Positions 1 to 7,769 of a stretch of 64,000 nt of DNA are shown one piece after another. Source of the stretch: Paludibacter jiangxiensis (GTDB lineage: Bacteria > Bacteroidota > Bacteroidia > Bacteroidales > Paludibacteraceae). Positions within the stretch are counted from its first letter, which is position 1; each line of letters opens with the position of its first letter. The notes under the pieces are model-generated. The model saw only the letters and a list, made by a program, of their open reading frames with translations, had not been told where the DNA came from and did no database searches. The translations under genes were made by a program, and so were the position numbers. Location: the NCBI RefSeq assembly GCF_001618385.1, contig NZ_BDCR01000003.1, positions 62,001 to 126,000 of the forward strand. Reading direction: 5' to 3'.

Positions 1-2
1 AT

Positions 3-296
3 AACGCTGACCAATCGGCAATGCCCGGATTCATCGCAACCATTTACGGACCGGCATTGGAAGATGTTGTGATGCCGAATTCAGCTCCACCGCTGTTTAT
101 TGCGACTTGTGCCGATCACATGAATGTTGCGGCCGGCTGTCTTGCATTATTCGAATCGTGGAAAAGAGCAGGCGGCGAGGCAGAAATACATATCTACGGC
201 AAAGGAAAAGCCGGCTTCGGCATGATTAAACAAAACCAACCCAGCGATGAATGGGTGAACAGCTTTTACCGCTGGCTACTTTCGGAAGGTTTTTAA
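3..296 (+). CDS. Alpha/beta hydrolase, C-terminal part (cut by window edge)
   Basis: The reading frame is open from the left edge, so only about the last 97 residues are present. The segment looks like the C-terminal end of an esterase of the acetyl-xylan-esterase/dienelactone hydrolase group (BD-FAE-like): a PPLFIATCADH segment gives the strand with the usual catalytic Asp, followed by a helix and an IHIYGKGKAGFGM strand. In this family the last motif normally reads GGHGFG and supplies the catalytic His; here Ala stands in the His position, so the enzyme may be inactive or use another His. A stem-loop follows directly. The family call is by motif only. Confidence 0.6.
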   Translation, partial: NADQSAMPGFIATIYGPALEDVVMPNSAPPLFIATCADHMNVAAGCLALFESWKRAGGEAEIHIYGKGKAGFGMIKQNQPSDEWVNSFYRWLLSEGF

Positions 297-297
297 A

Positions 298-341
298 CAT
301 CATCAGGTGCACCGGTTTGAAAGCCAGTGCACCTGATGATG
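298..341 (+). terminator. Stem-loop after the hydrolase gene
   Basis: A perfect 15-bp inverted repeat (298-312 and 327-341, left arm CATCATCAGGTGCAC) with a 14-base loop starts 2 bases after the stop codon at 296. No T-run follows on the + strand, so termination is inferred from stem and position only. Confidence 0.5.
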
Positions 342-457
342 AAAACAGAACAGATTCCTGCTATTGCTTAAGACCAAAAACTCCGGAACTTCATATCATT
401 GCAATCGAAGTCGTTCAGGACAATACTCAACAGTCGAATCTATGCTATTACAGAAGA

Positions 458-1162
458 TTATTCTTTGGTCAGCGTTATCAGTACAACTCCATGAGCAGAT
501 CTTAACCCGTAGATAGATGCGTCGGCGCCGGTAAGAACACTGATAGATTTTACCATACGCGGAAGGACACTGGATAGCGAGGATTCAACACCATCGACTA
601 ATATCATCGCATCGTACGGACCTGTATTAGAGTCATAAGCGCCTTTTAATATTATTTTTTCGCCTACTACCTGCACGTTCGAAAGTTCGGCACGTATCAA
701 ATCATATATATTCTGATAAGATTCGTATTTATTCTTTTTTCTGTCAACCGTAGCAATATTAGAGGGCAGATCTTTTTTTTGAACAGTGCCAAAACCGACA
801 TTTACTTCTTCGTTTTCCGTATTTGCTTTTTGAGCCGCATCCTTTTGAGACATTGTATCTTCGAATTTAAAATCAATTACCACGCGACCCTTAATCTCCT
901 CATTGATAAGCAATCCGTTAAATATTGAAAAAACAGACAGTACTGTGGCATCCGGTTTTACCTTTACCTTATAGTTCCCTTTTGCATCTGTAACGACATT
1001 CGTACTTTTGTTATCGACTAACACGGTAGCACCCGATACAGGTTTGCTGTTAGCATCAAGAACCTGTCCTGTAATAAAATACTTTTTCCCTGAGTTCTGA
1101 GCAAACGAACCGAAGGATAAAGACAAAATAAAAATCAGTAAAAGAATTTTGTGTGTTTGCAT
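458..1162 (-). CDS. Secreted carboxypeptidase-regulatory domain + TonB-plug-like protein without barrel
   Basis: 234 residues. A signal peptide (residues 1-21, ending SFAQ) is followed by a carboxypeptidase-regulatory-like beta-sandwich (about 27-115; GQVLDANSKPVSGATVLVDN) and then a segment like the plug domain of SusC/RagA TonB-dependent receptors (about 120-234), ending in the typical ADASIYGLRSAHGVVLITL strand. Plug domains are normally followed by about 700 residues of beta-barrel; here the stop codon comes straight after the plug. The two-domain form occurs as a free-standing secreted or periplasmic protein in Bacteroidota, so this is not clearly a pseudogene. Function is not known. It is monocistronic, with its own -7 box at 1255-1262. 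Confidence 0.75.
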   Translation of the reverse strand: MQTHKILLLIFILSLSFGSFAQNSGKKYFITGQVLDANSKPVSGATVLVDNKSTNVVTDAKGNYKVKVKPDATVLSVFSIFNGLLINEEIKGRVVIDFKFEDTMSQKDAAQKANTENEEVNVGFGTVQKKDLPSNIATVDRKKNKYESYQNIYDLIRAELSNVQVVGEKIILKGAYDSNTGPYDAMILVDGVESSLSSVLPRMVKSISVLTGADASIYGLRSAHGVVLITLTKE

Positions 1163-1499
1163 GGCTTGTTTTTGTTTTTAACTATATTAAAGGAAGAGTA
1201 CGGCTTTCCATACTTCCATTTTTTATCTCAATTGTACGTTTTATTTCTCTACCCCAAAGATAAAAACAATATTTTTAAATATTAACAATTACGCCATTTA
1301 AAAAAACTTATCTGAATTTATGCACATTCCCAATACTGGTGGGAGTTTCCGACCTGTGTTCCCATGATGATGCAAGCATGACATTTTCGTTCAAACTCCA
1401 TTCTGTTATATAGAAACGCAGAGTAAAATCAGTCCCGTTAACACGAAGATGCAACACAAGTTACGCTTTCGATAAACTTACGCCCAAATAGGGAAAGGA
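1163..1499. other. Intergenic region between plug protein and ars/hgc operon end
   Basis: No coding sequence seen. It holds the AT-rich leader and promoter of the plug-like gene (about 1163-1290), then unrecognised sequence up to the stem-loop that ends the arsenic/mercury operon. Confidence 0.6.
1255..1262 (-). promoter_or_regulatory. Bacteroidota -7 box (TATCTTTG) for the plug-like gene
   Basis: On the minus strand this reads TATCTTTG, an exact match to TAnnTTTG, 93 bases before the ATG at 1162. The -33 region is only weakly recognisable. Confidence 0.55.
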
Positions 1500-1539
1500 A
1501 TTACAAAGGCGATAACCAGGAGGAAATCGCCTTTGTAAT
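1500..1539 (-). terminator. Terminator stem-loop of the ars/hgc operon
   Basis: Perfect 14-bp inverted repeat (1500-1513 and 1526-1539) with a 12-base loop, lying just 3' of the last operon gene (stop at 1543). On the minus strand it is followed by a T/C-rich run. Confidence 0.7.
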
Positions 1540-1542
1540 ACG

Positions 1543-2046
1543 TTAATCGATACCCACCACGCGACTGCGTCTCTCCAACATTGCCACATCGCGCCACTCG
1601 GAATTCATTTTGCCAATCCGCTCTTTGATGCCAATGGTACGGAAATCGTATTTTTGGTGCAACCGCATGCTGGCAGCATTTTCAGGAAATACACCCGATT
1701 GAAGAGTCCATACCCCCTGTGTTTCAGACTCTTCAATCAGCGCCTTCATTAAACTATCGCCCACGCCTTGTCCCCGAAAAGCAGGATCAACATAGATGCT
1801 TACCTCCGCCACACCGGCATATACCGGTCGGGCCGAAACGGGCGAAAGAGCAGCCCATCCGGCCACTTTTCCTTCGCAAAGCGCCACCAGACGACAATCC
1901 GGTCGGTGAGCCTTGTTCCAGGCTTCCCACGACGGAGCTTCAGTTTGAAACGTAGCATTACCGGTGGCAATACCGGCTTCGTAGACACGCGCCGCATCGG
2001 GCCAATGTTCGGCAGTAAGAGATTGAATAGTAATTTGTTTCATCAT
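1543..2046 (-). CDS. GNAT acetyltransferase, phosphinothricin acetyltransferase-like
   Basis: 167 residues when started at the tandem ATGs at 2046/2043; an upstream TTG at 2061 is less likely. The protein matches the Pat/Bar/MnaT branch of GNAT: an early AGIATGNATFQTEAPSW segment, the central VAEVSIYVDPAFRGQGVG acetyl-CoA pyrophosphate loop, and the late SGVFPENAASMRLHQKYDF helix. Such enzymes N-acetylate phosphinothricin, methionine sulfoximine or similar amino acid analogues. In an arsenic operon the analogous substrate would be arsinothricin, the organoarsenical glutamate mimic, acetylated by ArsN1-type enzymes of this very group. That role is inferred from context. It is the last gene of the operon, 11 bases after acr3. 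Confidence 0.8.
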   Translation of the reverse strand: MMKQITIQSLTAEHWPDAARVYEAGIATGNATFQTEAPSWEAWNKAHRPDCRLVALCEGKVAGWAALSPVSARPVYAGVAEVSIYVDPAFRGQGVGDSLMKALIEESETQGVWTLQSGVFPENAASMRLHQKYDFRTIGIKERIGKMNSEWRDVAMLERRSRVVGID

Positions 2047-2057
2047 AAAATAAATAA

Positions 2058-3089
2058 TCAAAATCGTTTACGGAACCAAAAAGCGACATTTACCAGCGCT
2101 ATCATTACCGGCACCTCAACCAACGGTCCGATTACGGCGGTAAAAGCTTCTCCGGAATTGATGCCAAAAATAGCAATGGCAACGGCAATGGCCAGCTCGA
2201 AGTTATTGCTGGCAGCAGTAAACGAAAGGGTAACAGATTGTTCGTAAGTAGCCCCCACCTTTTTGCTCATTAAGAACGAAAAGAAGAACATCGCTACAAA
2301 ATAGATCACCAGCGGAATGGCAATACGCACTACGTCCAGCGGAATTTTCACAATGTATTCGCCCTTGAGCGAAAACATTACCACGATGGTAAACAGAAGT
2401 GCAATCAGTGTAAGCGGCGATATTTTAGGTACAAAACGGGTGTCATACCACTGATTGCCTTTAATACGAGTGAGAATGAACCGTGTCAGAAAGCCGGCAA
2501 TCATGGGGATACCCAGGTAAACAAAGACGCTTTTGGCAATGGAGGCCATCGTAATTTGTGCCACCGTTTCGTTCACCGGCAGTCCGAACCAACCGGGCAG
2601 GATGGCAATGAACACGTAGGCATAGACCGAAAAGAGCAGCACCTGAAAGAGCGAATTGAAAGCCACCAGTCCGGCCGCATATTGGCGGTCTCCCTTTGCC
2701 AGATCGTTCCACACAATCACCATGGCAATGCAGCGAGCCAGCCCGATCAATATGAGTCCGTACATGTAACTGATGTTGAACCGGAGGAAAATAATAGCCA
2801 GCAAAAACATCAGCACCGGACCGATAATCCAGTTCTGCACCATCGAGAGCCCCAAAATCTTTCTGTTTTTGAACACATCACCCAACTCTTCGTATTTCAC
2901 CTTAGCTAAAGGCGGATACATCATCACTATCAATCCGATAGCAATGGGAAGATTGGTAGTGCCCGACGAAAAAGAGTTCCAGAATGCGGCCACTCCGGGG
3001 AAATACCAGCCGGAGAAGACTCCGATAAACATGGCAAGAAAAATCCAGAGTGTCAGGTAACGGTCGAGAAATTTAAGTCGTGTATTCAT
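2058..3089 (-). CDS. acr3: ACR3-family arsenite efflux permease
   Basis: 343 residues with about ten membrane helices, the usual size of bacterial ACR3. It exports arsenite from the cytoplasm using the proton motive force. Family marks: the N-terminal [17 protein letters not shown] helix, the [14 protein letters not shown] loop, and the [17 protein letters not shown] segment containing the conserved essential Cys (C120). It lies 5 bases after the arsN2-like gene and is the main As(III) pump of the operon; no ArsA ATPase is seen, so it probably works alone. Confidence 0.95.
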   Translation of the reverse strand: MNTRLKFLDRYLTLWIFLAMFIGVFSGWYFPGVAAFWNSFSSGTTNLPIAIGLIVMMYPPLAKVKYEELGDVFKNRKILGLSMVQNWIIGPVLMFLLAIIFLRFNISYMYGLILIGLARCIAMVIVWNDLAKGDRQYAAGLVAFNSLFQVLLFSVYAYVFIAILPGWFGLPVNETVAQITMASIAKSVFVYLGIPMIAGFLTRFILTRIKGNQWYDTRFVPKISPLTLIALLFTIVVMFSLKGEYIVKIPLDVVRIAIPLVIYFVAMFFFSFLMSKKVGATYEQSVTLSFTAASNNFELAIAVAIAIFGINSGEAFTAVIGPLVEVPVMIALVNVAFWFRKRF

Positions 3090-3094
3090 AACGG

Positions 3095-3532
3095 TTAAAT
3101 ATCAAATTTCATTACAATGGAAGAGAGTGGACAGAGCGACGCAAACTCGGTGGTAGCGCCAATCGCATCGGGTACTTCATCGCGCCCGATACGTTGCCAG
3201 CCCAACCGATCGAAATATTTATCGGCAGTGGTGGTCAGCAGAAAAAGATGACCGATTCCCTTTTGTTTGGATTGAGCTAGCGCCTCCTGATAAAGACGCG
3301 CGCCAATTTGCTGACTCCGGAAATGTGCATCCACAACGAAAGAGCGCAGCAAAGCGCTATTTCCGTACACTTCGAACGCAATCGTTCCGATCACTGTCTG
3401 ATTGTGCAGCGCAACCAGAAAAAATTGTTTGCCCAGATCGATATCGCTACCCGGCAATTGACTCGCTTCCAGTAAGGCTTTTATTTGAGCCTGATCCTCT
3501 GCGGTTGCCACCCTTATTTTCAATGTTTCCAT
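3095..3532 (-). CDS. arsN2: ArsN2-family GNAT acetyltransferase
   Basis: 145 residues from the ATG at 3532, 14 bases after hgcB; an upstream start at 3556 would overlap hgcB. GNAT fold with the acetyl-CoA loop [21 protein letters not shown] in the middle and the C-terminal [16 protein letters not shown] segment that marks the small acetyltransferases found in arsenic operons (ArsN2). Their substrate is not firmly settled; a role in detoxifying organoarsenicals is assumed from gene context. The Arg/Gly pattern of the CoA loop is partly altered (RSQQIGA rather than RGxGxGx), which is usual for this subfamily. Confidence 0.8.
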   Translation of the reverse strand: METLKIRVATAEDQAQIKALLEASQLPGSDIDLGKQFFLVALHNQTVIGTIAFEVYGNSALLRSFVVDAHFRSQQIGARLYQEALAQSKQKGIGHLFLLTTTADKYFDRLGWQRIGRDEVPDAIGATTEFASLCPLSSIVMKFDI

Positions 3533-3546
3533 AATCGTTTTTATTT

Positions 3547-3846
3547 TCAACAACAAGCTTTAGATCCGGTAGAACAATCGCACGACGGCTCGGTGCCTCT
3601 CAATATTCCGTTCAGGATGCCTGCGGCGCACCCTACCCCGGCCTTGACACTGATAGCGCCGAAACGGCAGTTGTTTGCACAGGCTCCGCACTCCATGCAA
3701 TCGTCGATATCGACGATGCGGGCTTTGCCGTTTGCCATCTCAAAGACCGCATGAGGACATACCACCGTGCACATACCGCATCCAGTACATAAATCGGGTT
3801 TGAGTTTGAGGGTAACCACGTTCTTCAAATATTGTAACGTCTTCAT
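3547..3846 (-). CDS. hgcB: HgcB, ferredoxin partner of mercury methylation
   Basis: 99 residues from the ATG at 3846, 1 base after the hgcA stop codon. Two 4Fe-4S motifs are complete: C20-C23-C26-C30P and C50-C53-C56-C60, the second written CMECGAC as in known HgcB. An isolated Cys in VGCAAGI (C73), a C89/C91 pair and a terminal CC pair (C98, C99) follow; a separate Cys and C-terminal vicinal cysteines are HgcB features thought to bind Hg(II) or methylmercury. HgcB is held to reduce the corrinoid cobalt of HgcA and pass Hg(II) to it. Length agrees with the family (about 95-105). The adjacent hgcA makes the assignment firm, although mercury methylation itself is not shown. Confidence 0.92.
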   Translation of the reverse strand: MKTLQYLKNVVTLKLKPDLCTGCGMCTVVCPHAVFEMANGKARIVDIDDCMECGACANNCRFGAISVKAGVGCAAGILNGILRGTEPSCDCSTGSKACC

Positions 3847-3847
3847 G

Positions 3848-4879
3848 TTAGAACAGTTTTGAAAGGATAAAAAGAATAACACCCAACGCAAGTGCCCCGA
3901 TCTGCATGGGAATGGCCCATTTCATCTCTTTTTGCACCCCCGATAGCGAGGTAAAGGTGGACGATCCGGTAAAATTCATTGCCATAAAGGAAGAGACGCT
4001 AAGGCTAATCAGTCCGATGGCAATGGCTTCGGGCAAGGCAGGATGCAGCAACACTATCCACAACCAGGAAGTGAGCAGACCCCAGAAAGCGCCCTTTAGG
4101 GCAAACGGACGAAAAGGCACCCACGGCAAAAAGAGCGGGGTGAGTACAATGCCGGCAACATACGCACTAAAGATTGTAATCAACGGGAAGGCCGATTCGC
4201 TTACCATTTTATCGAACAAAAAGCCGCTACGATCAAGTCCTGCAATAACAAAGAGGAATGCCAGAACCGCCAGCAGCTTGTATTTCCGGTACATAAAATC
4301 AACCGGAATCAGTTTGGCCCGCTCCTTCATGGGAAAACGTACCAGCCGCATCGCGGGAGTAGCCTTGTATCCGGCTTCTATAAACGGTTTGATATCTTTA
4401 GCCAATACCGGTCCGAAATTGATTCTAAAACCTGACAGTTCCTTTACTTTGTGTGCCGCCACTCCGCTGGCTGACAGTTGCGGCGCAATGATGCGGCGAT
4501 GCGTCACCACGCTCTCCAACGATGTCTTTTTTATACCACGTACAACTACGTCGGTACCGAAGTTGCCTTTTCCGGCAGCACACCACACATTGACGCCCTT
4601 CGTGTCTACCACCAGAATCCATAGGTTCGTACCGCCGAGCTCTTTGCGCAGCATATCGAAACTAAGCTTGTAGTTGGCAGAAAGCAGCACATCCGATTGG
4701 CTGTCGGGATTCCCGATCTTATAAAGCCCCGGAGTTACTTTGTAATCATCGCGTCCAACCCCAAAGCGTACCTTCAAAGCGCCCAGCTTGTCAGTGAGGG
4801 TCAACTGTGCCGACACGCGGGGGATTCGGGCTGTCTGCAATCCGAGGTCATGGAATTTTACAGAAGCTGTAATGCTCAT
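3848..4879 (-). CDS. hgcA: HgcA, corrinoid methyltransferase of mercury methylation
   Basis: 343 residues, typical for HgcA. Residues 1-190 form the corrinoid-binding domain related to the CFeSP large subunit; the diagnostic cap-helix motif NVWCAAGK is at 97-104, with C100 the expected lower-axial cobalt ligand. About five membrane helices fill residues 200-340, ending in the conserved MNFTGSSTFTSLSGVQKEM segment. HgcA carries a methyl group on its cobamide and transfers it to Hg(II), giving methylmercury; CFeSP lacks both the membrane domain and this Cys motif. The start codon overlaps the arsC stop (ATGA, 4876-4879), so the two are probably translationally coupled. An hgcAB pair inside an arsenic operon under ArsR is the main oddity of the window. 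Confidence 0.95.
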   Translation of the reverse strand: MSITASVKFHDLGLQTARIPRVSAQLTLTDKLGALKVRFGVGRDDYKVTPGLYKIGNPDSQSDVLLSANYKLSFDMLRKELGGTNLWILVVDTKGVNVWCAAGKGNFGTDVVVRGIKKTSLESVVTHRRIIAPQLSASGVAAHKVKELSGFRINFGPVLAKDIKPFIEAGYKATPAMRLVRFPMKERAKLIPVDFMYRKYKLLAVLAFLFVIAGLDRSGFLFDKMVSESAFPLITIFSAYVAGIVLTPLFLPWVPFRPFALKGAFWGLLTSWLWIVLLHPALPEAIAIGLISLSVSSFMAMNFTGSSTFTSLSGVQKEMKWAIPMQIGALALGVILFILSKLF

Positions 4880-5298
4880 TTCCCTTTGATATTCTCGACG
4901 TAAAACGTATAAAAACCCTCTTTGATTTCGTCACGCACCCGACGGAACTCGCTCCAGATAAAGTCATCGCTACCCACAACATGGCTCGGATCGTCGAACC
5001 CTATATGCAAACGATGTTTCACCTTACCAAAGAAAGCAGGGCAACTCTCGTTAGCTCCGCCACAAACGGTAATCACATAGTCCCACTCTTCGTTGAGGTA
5101 CTTCTCCACCGGATCGGAAGTGTGATGACTGATGTCGATACCCGCTTCGCGCATCACGGCAACCGCTTTCTCGTTGAGTTTACCGCTTGCCTGCGTTCCT
5201 GCCGAGCAAACGATCAGGCTTGGATCGAACGATTGCAACCAGCCGTGAGCCATCTGACTACGGCAACTATTTCCTGTGCATAAAATAAGAATCTTCAT
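4876..5298 (-). CDS. arsC: ArsC, thioredoxin-coupled arsenate reductase
   Basis: 140 residues of the low-molecular-weight phosphatase fold. The CX5R loop CTGNSCR (C7-R13) binds arsenate; the redox cysteines C79 and C86 (VCGGANESCP) keep exactly the spacing known from the staphylococcal enzyme (C10, C82, C89). It reduces As(V) to As(III) through a three-Cys relay, regenerated by thioredoxin. The product is the substrate of the ACR3 pump. Located 33 bases after the permease gene and overlapping hgcA by 4 bases. Confidence 0.95.
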   Translation of the reverse strand: MKILILCTGNSCRSQMAHGWLQSFDPSLIVCSAGTQASGKLNEKAVAVMREAGIDISHHTSDPVEKYLNEEWDYVITVCGGANESCPAFFGKVKHRLHIGFDDPSHVVGSDDFIWSEFRRVRDEIKEGFYTFYVENIKGK

Positions 5299-5331
5299 AT
5301 TTGTAAATCGTTATATTGGTTTGCAAATGTG

Positions 5332-6351
5332 TTACATAATAAGATTAAACAGAAACCCGACCAGCATAATTCCGGTGGCAACAATGGCCGCAAACGTGAA
5401 TATTAGCGGGAGTTTCAATACTTTGCGGAGTATAATCATCTCGGGCAACGACAAGGCAATGACCGACATCATAAACGCCAGCGCAGTGCCTAAGGCGGCT
5501 CCTTTTTCTATGAGAACGGAAACAATGGGCACGATACCCGCCGCATTCGAATAGAGCGGAACGCCAATTAATACCGACAGGGGAACCGCATACCAGACAT
5601 CTTTTCCCATCAGCGATGCCATAAATTCGGCCGGCACATATCCGTGTACTCCGGCACCGACGGCAATACCCAGTGCCACATAGAGCCACACTTTACTCAC
5701 AATCTCCTTTACGGCGGTCAATCCCATTCCGATGCGCTGCGGAAAAGTAATCTTCTCCTCTTCCATCTCTCCTTTTTCAAAACGTGTGGCATATACCCAC
5801 TCTTCCACCCATTTTTCCAGATGAAGTCGACCGATAATCCATCCGGCCAGAATGGCAATCGCAAGACCTGTAGAGATATAGATCAACACCGTTTTCCATC
5901 CGAACATTCCATAAAGCAGCACAACAGCCACTTCATTGATCATCGGCGCGGCAATCAGGAATGAGAAAGTGATACCCAAAGGCACTCCCGACTCGATAAA
6001 CCCAAGAAACAATGGAATTGCCGAACAGGAACAAAATGGAGTAACAATGCCCAACATAGCTGCCATCACATTGCCGGTAAAGGTATTTTTTCCTTCGAGT
6101 GCTTTGCGGGTACGTTCGGGTGTAAAGAAACTACGCACAATACCCACGAAAAATATAATGAGTACCAGCAGCAGTAACACCTTGGGAAATTCAAAGATAA
6201 AGAACCTGATCGCTTCGGTTAGCGGAGCTCCGTTCGACATGCCGGGTAAGATCCCCACAATCCAGTCAGCCAATGGCTGTAAATTGACATAGAGAAGGTA
6301 CCAAACCGGCAACGCCAGTAGTGTCCAGGAAATAAGTCTGTTCTGCTTCAT
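5332..6351 (-). CDS. arsP: ArsP-like permease (DUF318/ArsP_1 family)
   Basis: 339 residues, about eight to ten membrane helices split by a hydrophilic loop near residues 185-215 (rich in E and K). The hallmark TPFCSCSAIPLF (C107, C109) and a second repeat GVPLYSNAAGIVPI identify the ArsP_1/DUF318 permeases. Some members (ArsP) export trivalent organoarsenicals such as methylarsenite; others handle Cu or Zn, so the substrate is not fixed by sequence. In this operon an organoarsenical, or an organomercurial made by HgcAB, is conceivable. It lies 15 bases after the arsG-like gene. Confidence 0.8.
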   Translation of the reverse strand: MKQNRLISWTLLALPVWYLLYVNLQPLADWIVGILPGMSNGAPLTEAIRFFIFEFPKVLLLLVLIIFFVGIVRSFFTPERTRKALEGKNTFTGNVMAAMLGIVTPFCSCSAIPLFLGFIESGVPLGITFSFLIAAPMINEVAVVLLYGMFGWKTVLIYISTGLAIAILAGWIIGRLHLEKWVEEWVYATRFEKGEMEEEKITFPQRIGMGLTAVKEIVSKVWLYVALGIAVGAGVHGYVPAEFMASLMGKDVWYAVPLSVLIGVPLYSNAAGIVPIVSVLIEKGAALGTALAFMMSVIALSLPEMIILRKVLKLPLIFTFAAIVATGIMLVGFLFNLIM

Positions 6352-6366
6352 ACGATTTCTTTCCGT

Positions 6367-7071
6367 TTATTTAATGACATACAAAATGAGCAGATAGTAA
6401 ATACCTACCGCAATAAACACGACCGAGACAACTCTCCGAAACCATAACTCAAAGATTTTTATCTTGTTGTAAACAGTCCCCACATTGCTAACCGCAAATG
6501 CAAGCAGCCAGGCAAACAGGATAACCGGTAGCCCGGTGGCTATGGCAAAAACTACCGGAAGATAGAGGCCTCCCGCACTCGAAACGGTCATAGGGATGAG
6601 CATCGCGAAATAAAGCACACCGCTGTAAGGGCAAAAGGCCAGTGCAAATACCACCCCCAAAAGAAGCGAACTCCAGACAGTTCCGTTTTTACGTTCACCG
6701 ATTTTGTCGGTCAGTTTGTGTAAGCCCGGAAATTTAACCGGAATCACCCCAAGCATCACCAGTCCGATAACGATCAGCAGCGGACCGAGTACCTTCTCAC
6801 CCCATCCCTGAAAAAAGAGCGAAACGTTCATTTTGCTGGCTCCGAAGTAGATGATTAGCGCCAAACCGACATAACTGATTGCCCGTCCGAGGGTGTAGAC
6901 CAAGCCATTGTAAAATACCCTCCGGCGATCGGACAGATCGCGGCTGATAAATCCGATGGCTGTAATGTTGGTTGCCAGCGGACAAGGACTGATGGCGGTC
7001 ATCAGTCCCAATACAAACGCAGTCAAAAAGCCGTATTGAGAATTATCCAGAATGCTTTGGAGAAAATCCAT
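6367..7071 (-). CDS. arsG: ArsG-like CcdA-family transporter
   Basis: 234 residues, six predicted membrane helices, CcdA/DsbD-beta fold. The paired membrane cysteines expected for CcdA-like proteins are present: C30 in MTAISPCPLATN and C147 in ALAFCPYSGVLYF. CcdA proteins pass electrons from cytoplasmic thioredoxin across the membrane; the members beside arsE and arsF in Bacteroides-type ars operons are called ArsG and reported to export aromatic arsenicals. Here it follows arsF by 6 bases, so it could either re-reduce the exported ArsF thioredoxin-like protein or act as an exporter. Confidence 0.75.
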   Translation of the reverse strand: MDFLQSILDNSQYGFLTAFVLGLMTAISPCPLATNITAIGFISRDLSDRRRVFYNGLVYTLGRAISYVGLALIIYFGASKMNVSLFFQGWGEKVLGPLLIVIGLVMLGVIPVKFPGLHKLTDKIGERKNGTVWSSLLLGVVFALAFCPYSGVLYFAMLIPMTVSSAGGLYLPVVFAIATGLPVILFAWLLAFAVSNVGTVYNKIKIFELWFRRVVSVVFIAVGIYYLLILYVIK

Positions 7072-7077
7072 AGTACT

Positions 7078-7506
7078 TTAACGAATAAGCGGATCGATGA
7101 TTTTTTTGAGCTCTGCCTTCAGTTTGTCCGGATTGTTTCGGGCATACATAAAGCCCTGATCGGTCAGATCGAAGCGTTTATTTCCACTGATAACGAGCAA
7201 TGCCTGCCCTTCGGCTTTACAGCGCGTAGCCATAGCCTTGCTTGCTTTATCATCCAGATTCAATGATTTAAAAGTGATGATTCCCTGCTTCGATTGAGCC
7301 GGATAAAGTGCTGCAACGGCTTTTTGCGATTCGGTTTCGACAGCCTGGCAAGTCACACAACGACGGGTAAAATGGAAATAATAAACCTCAATTTTAGCCT
7401 GCTTAACTGTCGCAGCCGGAGCCGGAGCACCCTTTTTTACGGTTTGGCTTCCAACAAAAGAAGCTACAAAAAGCAAAATCAATGAGAATAGGACTGTTCT
7501 TTTCAT
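7078..7506 (-). CDS. arsF: ArsF-like exported thioredoxin-fold protein
   Basis: 142 residues. Signal peptide 1-20 (FVASFVGSQ), then a thioredoxin-like domain with a CxxC pair (C50, C53; RRCVTCQAV) and another Cys at 96. It matches the small proteins called ArsF in Bacteroides-type ars operons, annotated as a subunit of a nitrophenyl-arsenical reductase together with ArsE. A periplasmic or membrane-attached redox function is inferred from the signal peptide and CxxC. The ATG overlaps the arsE stop codon by 4 bases (7503-7506). Confidence 0.75.
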   Translation of the reverse strand: MKRTVLFSLILLFVASFVGSQTVKKGAPAPAATVKQAKIEVYYFHFTRRCVTCQAVETESQKAVAALYPAQSKQGIITFKSLNLDDKASKAMATRCKAEGQALLVISGNKRFDLTDQGFMYARNNPDKLKAELKKIIDPLIR

Positions 7507-7751
7507 ATCAGAAAAATTTTATTGGTTAATATCTGTTTCAGTTCATCGTTGGACGGTACCCGTCCTTTTACCACCACTTTCCCGTCGACAACCAGCGCAG
7601 GTGTTGTCATCACATTGAATTTCATGATTTCCATGATATCTTCCACTTTGGTAACCTCTGCGTCGATGTTGTTTTGAGCCACCACTTCGCGCACCGCCTT
7701 TTCAAGCGATTTACATTTGGCACATCCCGTACCCAATACTTGAATTTTCAT
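7503..7751 (-). CDS. arsE: ArsE-like small thioredoxin (GCAKC)
   Basis: 82 residues, a minimal thioredoxin/glutaredoxin-like fold with active-site G9-CAKC (C10, C13) and the cis-Pro region MTTPALVVDGKVVVKGR. Such short thioredoxins are standard neighbours of ArsP-type permeases and ArsR in anaerobes and are named ArsE in the arsEFG group. It probably reduces thiols or disulfides in the arsenic pathway in the cytoplasm. It lies 18 bases after arsR and overlaps arsF. Confidence 0.8.
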   Translation of the reverse strand: MKIQVLGTGCAKCKSLEKAVREVVAQNNIDAEVTKVEDIMEIMKFNVMTTPALVVDGKVVVKGRVPSNDELKQILTNKIFLI

Positions 7752-7769
7752 CTGTATATAATTAAAATG

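Noticed and set aside
3848-4879. HgcA could be the CFeSP corrinoid subunit of acetyl-CoA synthesis
   Set aside because: The cap-helix Cys motif and five-helix C-terminal membrane domain are HgcA features, and HgcB follows; no other acs genes are present.
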